This document shows, piece by piece, positions 1 through 5,511 of a stretch of DNA of 6,954 nt. The DNA lies in contig CAIRWP010000326.1 in the NCBI GenBank assembly GCA_903882335.1, forward strand, positions 1-6,954. The letters run 5' to 3'. Each line of letters opens with the position of its first letter. Within the stretch, counting starts at the first letter, position 1. The notes below the pieces were generated by a model. That model was not told the DNA's origin and did not search any database. It saw nothing but the letters and a program-made list of their open reading frames with translations. The translations under genes and the position numbers were made by a program. The stretch is from an uncultured Opitutia bacterium (GTDB lineage Bacteria; Verrucomicrobiota; Verrucomicrobiia; Opitutales; UBA953).

Positions 1-1
1 C

Positions 2-631
2 GACAAGGTCGTGTTCGCCCCCGACAGCGTCCACCCGCACGTCGAGACCGGACATCGGATGTATCTGGAGGCGATCACGCGTTCCCTGCCGGTCATCGGC
101 CAGGCTTCGGGCAAGCCGTCGAAGCACGAGCTGCCCGCGCCGCTGGTGGCCGACAACTTCGAGGATGCCCGGCTGCTCTCCGTTGCCGCTGCCAAGCTCC
201 CGGCCGGGGTCGCGCCGCTGGACCCGCAGAAGGACGCCCTGGCGAAGGCCTACGCGAACCGCCTGCCGGCCCTCGTCCGCCTCACGCAGGCCGGTCAGGT
301 CCTCGAATTCAAGTTCAAGGGCACCCACTGCGCCATCTATGACGTCATCGGCCCGGCCGGCGGCAAGGTGGCCGTGACCCTCGACGACGGCGCCCCCAAG
401 GTCGTCACGCGGTTCGACGCCTACTGCACCTACGCCCGGCTGAGCACCTTCACGGTCGGCACCCGGCTGCCGGACGCCGTCCACACCGTCCGCCTGGAGC
501 TACTGCCGGACGCCTTCGACAAAGCGGCCATCCTGGCCCAGCGGAAGGAGAAGATCGACCAGCCCGAGCGTTTCGCGGACCGCCATTTCCTGCCCGGCGG
601 CCTGCTCCTGCGCGGCGAGCTCGTCCCTTAA
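2..631 (+). CDS. SGNH/GDSL-type esterase/hydrolase, 3' part (5' end outside window)
   Basis: The frame is open from the window edge to a TAA at 629-631, giving about 209 residues of the C-terminal part. Near the edge it reads DSVHPHVETGHRMYLEAI. The D-x-x-H pair (Asp codon 23-25, His codon 32-34) matches the last conserved block of SGNH/GDSL hydrolases, which supplies the catalytic Asp and His. The Ser (GDS) and Gly/Asn blocks would lie upstream of the window. After the catalytic block comes a region of about 160 residues rich in beta-type sequence (for example LEFKFKGTHCAIYDVIGPAGG and a later RFDAYCTYARL), resembling the C-terminal beta domain attached to SGNH esterases in Verrucomicrobia and Planctomycetes. 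Such enzymes typically remove acyl groups from polysaccharides; the substrate here is unknown. A GTG at 11 lies inside the conserved block and is not a credible start. It lies 84 bases before the epimerase gene on the same strand. Confidence 0.8.
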   Translation, partial: DKVVFAPDSVHPHVETGHRMYLEAITRSLPVIGQASGKPSKHELPAPLVADNFEDARLLSVAAAKLPAGVAPLDPQKDALAKAYANRLPALVRLTQAGQVLEFKFKGTHCAIYDVIGPAGGKVAVTLDDGAPKVVTRFDAYCTYARLSTFTVGTRLPDAVHTVRLELLPDAFDKAAILAQRKEKIDQPERFADRHFLPGGLLLRGELVP

Positions 632-655
632 AACCCGTCTCAAGGTGGCCCAGCC

Positions 656-690
656 TTGACCGTACCCATCCGCTCGGCAAATCTGGGCGT
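656..690 (+). promoter_or_regulatory. Weak candidate sigma70-type promoter before the epimerase gene
   Basis: TTGACC at 656-661 resembles a -35 box. AAATCT at 679-684, 17 bases further on, keeps only the A and final T of a -10 box. It would place transcription start near 691, leaving a leader of about 25 bases before the ATG at 716. No terminator is visible between the esterase stop and this point: a 6-bp inverted repeat at 640-659 has no T-run. The epimerase may therefore also be read through from upstream. This is pattern matching only. Confidence 0.25.
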
Positions 691-715
691 CTTCCCCCTC
701 CCACCCAACCTCACC

Positions 716-1570
716 ATGCGTTTCGGCCTCAACACCTTCCTCTACGCCTCGCCGTTCACCAACGAGAGCGTCTCCATGTTCAAGAAGCTCAAGAAGTGGG
801 GCTTCGACACCGTCGAAATCGCCATCGAGGACCCGTCGCACGTCGACCCGGCCGTCCTCAAGGCCGCCGCCGCCAAGGCCGGTCTCGCCATCGGCTCGAT
901 CTGCGCCGCCATGGGCCCCGGTCGCGACTTCCGCGGCAGCGCCGCCGACCAGAAGAACGCGCAGAAGTACCTGACCGCGCTCGTCGACCAGGCCGCCGCC
1001 ATGGGCTGCCCCCGCATCATCGGCCCGCTCTACTCCGTCGTCGGCCTCATCGGCTCGCATGACGACAAGACCAAGGCCGCGCACTTCAAGCTCGTGGTCA
1101 AGAACCTCAAGCAGCTCGCCAAGCACGCCGAGAAGAAGGGCGTCCTCCTCTGCATCGAGCCCCTCAACCGCTTCGAGACCGACTTCCTCAACACCTGCGA
1201 CCAGGGCCTGCGCCTCGTCAAGGCCATCAACTCCCCGGCCGTGAAGCTCCACCTCGACACGTTCCACATGAACATCGAGGAGAAGAACCAGGCCGCCGCC
1301 ATCCTCAAGGCCGGCAAGCACCTCGGCCACTTCCATGCCTGCGGCACCGACCGTGGCGTCCCCGGCGGCGACTCCCTCGACTGGAAGCCGATCGTGGCCG
1401 CGCTCAAGAAGATTGGCTACAAGCAGGACGTCGTCATCGAGTCCTTCACCACCGACGTGAAGGTCATCGCCCGCGCCGCCGCCATCTGGCGCAAGATGGA
1501 GCCCAACCGCGACGACATCCCGGTGAAGGGCTTGCAGAACATGCATCGCCTCTTCGGCCGCGCCAAGTAA
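716..1570 (+). CDS. TIM-barrel sugar epimerase, D-tagatose/D-psicose 3-epimerase family
   Basis: Encodes 284 residues, close to the roughly 290 usual for ketose 3-epimerases. It is a cytoplasmic (beta/alpha)8 barrel with no signal peptide. The metal-binding and catalytic residues of the D-psicose 3-epimerase family can be placed: E148 in IEPLNRFE, D181 and H184 in LHLDTFHMNIEE, H207 in GHFHACGTDRG, R213, and E242 in VIESFT. Spacings of 33, 26, 6 and 29 equal those I recall for the Agrobacterium enzyme (E152, D185, H211, R217, E246). The family interconverts C3 epimers of free ketoses using a divalent metal. Related barrels act on inosose, hydroxypyruvate or keto-sugar intermediates, so the substrate is not proven. 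The frame also allows a TTG start at 656, but the 20 extra residues are not family-like, and the barrel begins at the ATG with MRFGLNTFLY. It is followed after 10 bases by a DUF1080 gene, surely co-transcribed. Confidence 0.88.
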   Translation: MRFGLNTFLYASPFTNESVSMFKKLKKWGFDTVEIAIEDPSHVDPAVLKAAAAKAGLAIGSICAAMGPGRDFRGSAADQKNAQKYLTALVDQAAAMGCPRIIGPLYSVVGLIGSHDDKTKAAHFKLVVKNLKQLAKHAEKKGVLLCIEPLNRFETDFLNTCDQGLRLVKAINSPAVKLHLDTFHMNIEEKNQAAAILKAGKHLGHFHACGTDRGVPGGDSLDWKPIVAALKKIGYKQDVVIESFTTDVKVIARAAAIWRKMEPNRDDIPVKGLQNMHRLFGRAK

Positions 1571-1580
1571 CCTTACCCCC

Positions 1581-2267
1581 ATGAAACTCCGCTCCTCCCT
1601 CCTCGCGCTCCTTGCGCTCGCCTCGACGGCCGTCGCCGAGGACAAGAACCTCTTCAACGGCAAGGACCTGACCGGCTGGAAGGGTCTCGAATTCTGGTCC
1701 GTCGAAGACGGTTGCATCACCGGCCGCACGACCAAGGAGAAGCCCACCAAGGGCAACACCTTCCTCGTCTGGCAGGGCGGTGAGATCGGCGACTTCGAGT
1801 TCACCTTCAAGTACAAGATCGTCGGCGGCAACTCCGGCGTCCAGTACCGCTCCAAGGTCGTCGACGAGAAGGGTTACGTCGTGGCCGGTTACCAGGCCGA
1901 CTTCGAGGCGGGCAAGACCTACTCGGGCATCCTCTATGAGGAAAAGGGCCGCGGCATCCTCGCCCAGCGCGGGCAGAAGACCGTGATCAAGGACGGCGAG
2001 AAGCCCGGCAAGGCCAAGGTCGAGGTGACCGGCGAGGTCGGCAAGTCCGCCGAGATCCAGGCCAAGATCAAGGCCGAGGACTGGAACGAGTACCGCATCG
2101 TCGCCCAGGGCGGCCACCTGCAGCACTTCATCAACGGCGTCCAGACCGTCGACGTCACCGACGAAACCGCGGTCGGCGCCAAGAAGGGCATCCTGGCCCT
2201 CCAGCTCCACGCCGGTCCCGCGATGGTCGTCCAGTTCAAGGACCTCGTCCTCAAGGAGGGCAAGTAA
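1581..2267 (+). CDS. Secreted DUF1080 protein (3-keto-disaccharide hydrolase/lyase-like)
   Basis: Encodes 228 residues. Residues 1-19 form a signal peptide (KLR, a Leu/Ala core, then AVA before ED) with no lipobox cysteine, so the mature protein is exported. The rest is one DUF1080 domain of concanavalin-like beta-sandwich fold: opening LFNGKDLTGWKG (24-35), NSGVQYRS (84-91), GYQADFEAG (103-111), a GILYEEKGRG block (116-125), WNEYRIVAQGGHLQHFING (168-186) and the closing LQLHAGPAMVVQFKDLVLK strand. Family members have been reported to cleave 3-keto-glycosides, by hydrolysis or elimination, after a dehydrogenase oxidises the sugar at C3. Many uncharacterised paralogues exist in Verrucomicrobia and Planctomycetes, so activity here is inferred. 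No 3-oxidising GFO/IDH/MocA-type dehydrogenase is visible in the window. It sits 10 bases behind the epimerase and ends at a strong terminator, so the two form a short unit. The start is supported by the signal peptide; there is no Shine-Dalgarno sequence. Confidence 0.9.
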   Translation: MKLRSSLLALLALASTAVAEDKNLFNGKDLTGWKGLEFWSVEDGCITGRTTKEKPTKGNTFLVWQGGEIGDFEFTFKYKIVGGNSGVQYRSKVVDEKGYVVAGYQADFEAGKTYSGILYEEKGRGILAQRGQKTVIKDGEKPGKAKVEVTGEVGKSAEIQAKIKAEDWNEYRIVAQGGHLQHFINGVQTVDVTDETAVGAKKGILALQLHAGPAMVVQFKDLVLKEGK

Positions 2268-2287
2268 GCCCACCCGGAATCTCCCTG

Positions 2288-2326
2288 AAGGCCGCAGGAC
2301 TCCCCGTCGCTGCGGCCTTTCTTTTT
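2288..2326 (+). terminator. Rho-independent terminator after the DUF1080 gene
   Basis: A perfect 10-bp stem (AAGGCCGCAG at 2288-2297 with CTGCGGCCTT at 2310-2319) encloses a 12-base loop that can itself pair weakly (GAC with GTC). It is followed by a T-rich run, TTTCTTTTT at 2318-2326. The hairpin lies 20 bases past the DUF1080 stop and ends 17 bases before the ThuA-like start codon. Confidence 0.9.
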
Positions 2327-2343
2327 ACCCCTAAGAAACTCCC

Positions 2344-3339
2344 ATGAAGAAGCACCTCCTCCTCGGCGCGCTCGCCCTCTGCGGCGGTCTCGCCGCCGTC
2401 CACGCGGCCGACAAGAAGAACGTCCTCCTCATCGCCGGCCGGCCTAGCCACGGGCCGGGCGAGCATGAGCACAACGCCGGCATCCAACTCCTCGCCGCCG
2501 GCCTCAAGCAAGGCGCCTCCGGCCTGGTGGACGTCGAGGTCTCCCTTGGCGGCAAGTGGCCATCCGACGAGGCCATCGCCAAGGCGGACACGATCGTGAT
2601 CTACTCCGACGGCGGCGGCGGACACCCCGCGCTCCCGCACCTCGACCAGCTCGCCAAGAAGATGGCGGCCGGCGCCGGCTTCGTCTGCCTCCACTACGCC
2701 GTCGAGCCTGCTTACGAGCGCGCCGGCTGGCTCAGCGTCGACGGCAAGCCCGTCAACCCGCCGCCCGCGGGGCGCTCCTCGACCGGCAAGGGTGCCCGGG
2801 AGTTCAAGGACTGGCTCGGGGGTTACTTCGAGCAGCACTGGTCGGTGAACCCGCATTGGCTCGCCGATTTCAAGTCCCTGCCCGACCACCCGGCCAGCCG
2901 CGGCGTGAAGCCCTTCGCGACGACCGACGAGTGGTACTTCAACATGCGCTTCCGCGACGGCATGACTGGCGTCACCCCGTTGCTCGCCGCGCTCGCCCCC
3001 GAGGCCACCATGAAGCGCGGCGAAGGTGCCCACGCCGGTAATCCCGACGTCCGCAAGTCCGTCCTCGAGGAGAAGAAGCCCCAGGTCGTCGCGTGGGCGG
3101 TCGAACGCCAGGACGGCGGTCGCGGCTTCGGTTTCACCGGCGGACACTTCCACAAGGGCTGGGCCAACGACAGCCAGCGCACGCTCGTCCTGAACGCCAT
3201 CGTCTGGACCGCCAAGGCCGAGGTGCCCGCGGCCGGCGTCGCGTCCAAGTTCACCGACGAGGAGCTCGCCGCGAACCAGGACCCGAAGGGTAAGCCCAAG
3301 CCGAAGCCGGCCGCCACCCCGGCGCCCGCCGCCAAGTAA
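2344..3339 (+). CDS. Secreted ThuA-domain protein
   Basis: Encodes 331 residues. Residues 1-21 are a signal peptide (KK, a Leu/Ala core, then VHA before AD) without a lipobox. A single ThuA domain, a glutamine-amidotransferase-like flavodoxin fold, covers about 26-290: NVLLIAGRPSHGPGEHEHNAG (26-46), TIVIYSDGGGGHP (83-95), GFVCLHYAVE (112-121), TDEWYFNMRF (194-203) and the closing GFGFTGGHFHKGWANDSQR (261-279). Cys115 and His117 lie where amidotransferases carry the nucleophile elbow, but a catalytic role in ThuA proteins is not established. ThuA of Sinorhizobium belongs to a trehalose-use operon linked to 3-keto-trehalose; the biochemical role of secreted ThuA proteins remains unclear. Residues from about 293 hold SKFTDEELAANQD and then a Lys/Pro/Ala-rich tail of about 18 residues. 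A terminator separates it from the DUF1080 gene upstream and another follows it. The signal peptide fixes the ATG; no Shine-Dalgarno sequence is present. Confidence 0.88.
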   Translation: MKKHLLLGALALCGGLAAVHAADKKNVLLIAGRPSHGPGEHEHNAGIQLLAAGLKQGASGLVDVEVSLGGKWPSDEAIAKADTIVIYSDGGGGHPALPHLDQLAKKMAAGAGFVCLHYAVEPAYERAGWLSVDGKPVNPPPAGRSSTGKGAREFKDWLGGYFEQHWSVNPHWLADFKSLPDHPASRGVKPFATTDEWYFNMRFRDGMTGVTPLLAALAPEATMKRGEGAHAGNPDVRKSVLEEKKPQVVAWAVERQDGGRGFGFTGGHFHKGWANDSQRTLVLNAIVWTAKAEVPAAGVASKFTDEELAANQDPKGKPKPKPAATPAPAAK

Positions 3340-3361
3340 ACGCGCTTCCCGCGGACTCTTG

Positions 3362-3388
3362 GGCCGGAGGTTCGCCTCCGGCCTTTTT
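3362..3388 (+). terminator. Rho-independent terminator after the ThuA-like gene
   Basis: A perfect 9-bp GC stem (GGCCGGAGG at 3362-3370 with CCTCCGGCC at 3375-3383) is closed by the very stable loop TTCG (3371-3374) and followed by TTTTT (3384-3388). It lies 22 bases past the ThuA-like stop. Confidence 0.93.
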
Positions 3389-3413
3389 GTTGGCCGGAAA
3401 AGCCGCGGGTCGC

Positions 3414-3441
3414 TTGACCTGCGGCGCCCGTCGCCGACCTT
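3414..3441 (+). promoter_or_regulatory. Weak candidate promoter of the SDR gene
   Basis: A TTGACC -35-like box at 3414-3419 lies just downstream of the preceding terminator. It is followed after 16 bases by GACCTT (3436-3441), which keeps only the A and last T of a -10 box. Since a terminator lies upstream, a promoter is expected somewhere in 3389-3447. If this reading is right, transcription would begin at or next to the ATG at 3448, making the message leaderless or nearly so. Confidence 0.28.
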
Positions 3442-3447
3442 GCCGGC

Positions 3448-4146
3448 ATGTCCCAGCACATCGCGATCATCGGCGGCACCTCCGGCATCGGCCGCGCCGT
3501 CATCGCCCAGCTCCAGGCCGACGGCCATCACGTCCACGCGGCCTGCCGCTCCCCGGAGAAGCTGGCCGACCTCGGGCTGGAGGCGCAGCGCTTCGACGCG
3601 CTGACCCCGGCGCCGCTCGTCTGGCCGGAGCGCCTCGATGGCCTCGTCTACTGCCCCGGGACGATCGTGCTCAAGCCCTTCCACCGGATGACGCCAGAGG
3701 ACTTCCAGCGCGAGCTGCAGGTGAACCTCTTCGGCGCCATCGCCGCGCTGCAGTCGGCGCTGCCGGCCCTCAAGGCCTCGGGCCACGCCTCCGTCGTGCT
3801 CTTCTCCACCGTCGCCGTCGCGCAGGGCATGCCGATGCACGCCGGCATCGCCGCGGCCAAGGGCGCGGTCGAAGGCCTCGCGCGTAGCCTCGCCGCCGAG
3901 TGGGCGCCGGCCATCCGCGTCAACGTCATCGCCCCGTCCTTGACCGATACCGCGCTCGCGGCCCCGCTGCTGAATTCGGACCTGAAGAAGGAGGCCGCCG
4001 CGAAGCGTCACCCGCTCCAGCAGGTCGGCCGCTCCGAGGATCTCGCCACGCTGGTCTGCCACCTGCTCTCCGGCCATGCGCGCTTCATGACCGGCCAGGT
4101 GCTCCACGTCGACGGCGGGCTGTCGGCGGTGCGGACGTTCGCCTGA
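3448..4146 (+). CDS. Short-chain dehydrogenase/reductase-fold protein lacking the catalytic Tyr
   Basis: Encodes 232 residues, a normal length for a classical SDR, with a Rossmann fold and no signal peptide (cytoplasmic). Seen: the nucleotide-binding GGTSGIG at 9-15; R34 after the second strand (AACRS), which could favour NADP(H); YCPG (68-71) where classical members have NNAG; N93 in the VNLFG helix; FST (S120) at the catalytic Ser position; K138 in AAAKGAVEGL; and a closing VDGG (221-224). The classical Y-x-x-x-K motif reads I-A-A-A-K, so the catalytic Tyr is Ile134 (codon ATC, 3847-3849). ATC to TAC needs two base changes, so one sequencing error does not explain it. Either the protein belongs to a divergent SDR group, or it binds nucleotide without usual catalysis. 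The substrate is unknown. It stands alone between a terminator upstream and a convergent hairpin downstream. Confidence 0.85.
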   Translation: MSQHIAIIGGTSGIGRAVIAQLQADGHHVHAACRSPEKLADLGLEAQRFDALTPAPLVWPERLDGLVYCPGTIVLKPFHRMTPEDFQRELQVNLFGAIAALQSALPALKASGHASVVLFSTVAVAQGMPMHAGIAAAKGAVEGLARSLAAEWAPAIRVNVIAPSLTDTALAAPLLNSDLKKEAAAKRHPLQQVGRSEDLATLVCHLLSGHARFMTGQVLHVDGGLSAVRTFA

Positions 4147-4161
4147 GTTCCCCGGCCAAAG

Positions 4162-4192
4162 AAAAACCCGGGCGCCTCGCGGGCCCGGGTTT
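4162..4192 (-). terminator. Terminator of the pdh operon, possibly shared with the convergent SDR gene
   Basis: A perfect 10-bp stem (AAACCCGGGC at 4164-4173 with GCCCGGGTTT at 4183-4192) has a 9-base loop. Read on the minus strand the hairpin ends in five T's (complement of 4162-4166), a good terminator 21 bases past the E2 stop. On the plus strand only three T's follow, so it may stop SDR transcripts less well. It lies in the 66-base gap between the two convergent stop codons. Confidence 0.85.
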
Positions 4193-4212
4193 CGGCAGAG
4201 CTTTCGCTCCGT

Positions 4213-5490
4213 TCAGATCAGCATCAGCGCGGGCTCTTCCAGCAGCTGCTTGAGCGCCTGGAGGAACTGCGCGCCGTTGGCGCCGTCGACCACGCGGTGG
4301 TCGCCGGAAAGGCCAATCACCATGCGATGGCCCACCACGAGGCGGTCATGCGCGTCGACGACGGGCTTCTTGATGGTGGCGCCGACGGACAGGATCGCGG
4401 CGTTGGGCACGTTGATGATGCCGAAGAAGCCGGTGACGCCGTACATGCCGAGGTTGGTGACGGTGAAGGTCGAGCCGGACATCTCGCCCGGGGTGAGTTT
4501 CTTCGAGCGGGCCTTGCCGATGAGGGACTTGGCCTCGACGGCGATATCCTTCAGGGTCTTGGCATGAGCATCGCGGATGACTGGGGTGACCAGGCCGTCC
4601 TCGAGGGCGACGCCGAAGGAGAGGTGCACCGCGGAGTGCTGGCGGATGCTCGTGCCGGCCCAGGATGCGTTGACCGCAGGGACGCGGCGCAGCGCCTCGG
4701 CGGAGGCCTTCAGGATGAAGTCGTTGACCGAGAGCTTCACCGCGTCGGCGCCGCCGGCTTCGGCCAGGCGCTTGTTGAGCGACTCGCGCATCGCCATGAG
4801 CGGGGCGGCGTCGACCTCGACCTCGAGGTAGAAATGCGGCACGGTCACCTTGGACTCGAGCAGGCGGCGGGCGATGGTCTGGCGCATGCCGCCGACCGGG
4901 ACATCGGCGTCGGGCTGGATGCCCTTACCGTCGGCGGGCGGAGCCACGGCGACGTTCACGGGACCGCTGGGGGCGGCGACGGCCGGAGCCGAGGCGGCGG
5001 CGGCGACATCGCGGGCGACGACGCGGCCACCGGGACCGGAACCGGCGAGGGCACCGGCGTTGATCGCGGCCTGGGCGGCCATGCGCTTGGCGTAAGGGGA
5101 AACCTTGGCGCGGCTACCGTCGGACTGGGTCGCGGGCGCGGCGCTCTCGGCGGGCGCGGGCGGGATGCAAGGGATGCCGGTGGACTCGGGGATCGCGGGG
5201 GCCGCGGCCTTCGGCGCCGGGGCGGCCTGGCCGGGCGCCGGGGCGGCTTCGCCCTTCTTGCCGATGGCGCAGATCGGCGCACCGACCGGCAGTTGCGAGC
5301 CGGCGGGGGCGTAGATCTTGAGGATCGTACCCGGCACGGTGCAGGAGAGCTCCATCGTCGCCTTGTCGGTTTCGACTTCGCCCAGGATGTCGCCGAAGGC
5401 CACGGCCTGGCCTTCCTTGACGTTCCATTTCACCAAAGTGCCCACCGACATCGTGTCGGAGAGTTTCGGCATATCGATAATTTCAGCCAT
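4213..5490 (-). CDS. pdhC: Pyruvate dehydrogenase complex E2, dihydrolipoamide acetyltransferase
   Basis: Encodes 425 residues, typical of single-lipoyl-domain E2. It moves the acetyl group from E1-bound hydroxyethyl-TPP to CoA and forms the core of the cytoplasmic complex. Domains in order: lipoyl domain 2-77 with the lipoylated Lys43 in ETDKATME; an Ala/Pro-rich flexible linker about 80-125; a peripheral-subunit-binding domain about 129-162 (VSPYAKRMA and SGPGGRVVARDV); a second Ala/Pro linker about 163-195; and the acyltransferase domain 196-425 with the active-site motif DHRVVDG, His398 and Asp402. Only one lipoyl domain is present. The partners upstream are E1 alpha and E1 beta, which identifies the complex as pyruvate rather than 2-oxoglutarate dehydrogenase; a branched-chain 2-oxoacid substrate is less likely. 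The ATG lies 21 bases after the E1 beta stop behind a C-rich, non-Shine-Dalgarno leader. It is the last gene of the operon. Confidence 0.95.
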   Translation of the reverse strand: MAEIIDMPKLSDTMSVGTLVKWNVKEGQAVAFGDILGEVETDKATMELSCTVPGTILKIYAPAGSQLPVGAPICAIGKKGEAAPAPGQAAPAPKAAAPAIPESTGIPCIPPAPAESAAPATQSDGSRAKVSPYAKRMAAQAAINAGALAGSGPGGRVVARDVAAAASAPAVAAPSGPVNVAVAPPADGKGIQPDADVPVGGMRQTIARRLLESKVTVPHFYLEVEVDAAPLMAMRESLNKRLAEAGGADAVKLSVNDFILKASAEALRRVPAVNASWAGTSIRQHSAVHLSFGVALEDGLVTPVIRDAHAKTLKDIAVEAKSLIGKARSKKLTPGEMSGSTFTVTNLGMYGVTGFFGIINVPNAAILSVGATIKKPVVDAHDRLVVGHRMVIGLSGDHRVVDGANGAQFLQALKQLLEEPALMLI

Positions 5491-5511
5491 CGGGTGTGAG
5501 AAGGGTGGGGG

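Noticed and set aside
640..659. Inverted repeat TCAAGG...CCTTGA between the esterase and the epimerase.
   Set aside because: Only six base pairs, with no T-run on either side, so it is not a credible terminator. As an operator it would be speculation.
500..1855. A 451-codon minus-strand open frame opposite the esterase, epimerase and DUF1080 genes.
   Set aside because: Same cause: it is antisense to three well-supported genes, low in complexity, and shows no motif.
3290..3339. Lys/Pro/Ala-rich end of the ThuA-like protein as a possible frameshift product.
   Set aside because: The frame is continuous and codon use unchanged. The tail follows a domain that is already complete, so a flexible C-terminal tail is the simpler reading.
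2251..4107. A 618-codon open frame on the minus strand opposite the ThuA-like and SDR genes.
   Set aside because: It crosses two intergenic regions and both terminators, has repetitive Gly/Arg/Asp/Val-rich sequence with no recognisable domain, and is explained by high-GC third-position bias of the genes on the other strand.
5170..5260. Repetitive GC-rich tract in the E2 gene that could look like a tandem repeat.
   Set aside because: It encodes the Ala/Pro-rich flexible linker expected between the lipoyl and subunit-binding domains. Codon-level repetition is a consequence of that.
4297..5499. A 400-codon plus-strand open frame opposite the E2 gene.
   Set aside because: Antisense to an E2 gene with a complete domain set. 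The translation is Gly/Asp/Arg-rich without motifs.
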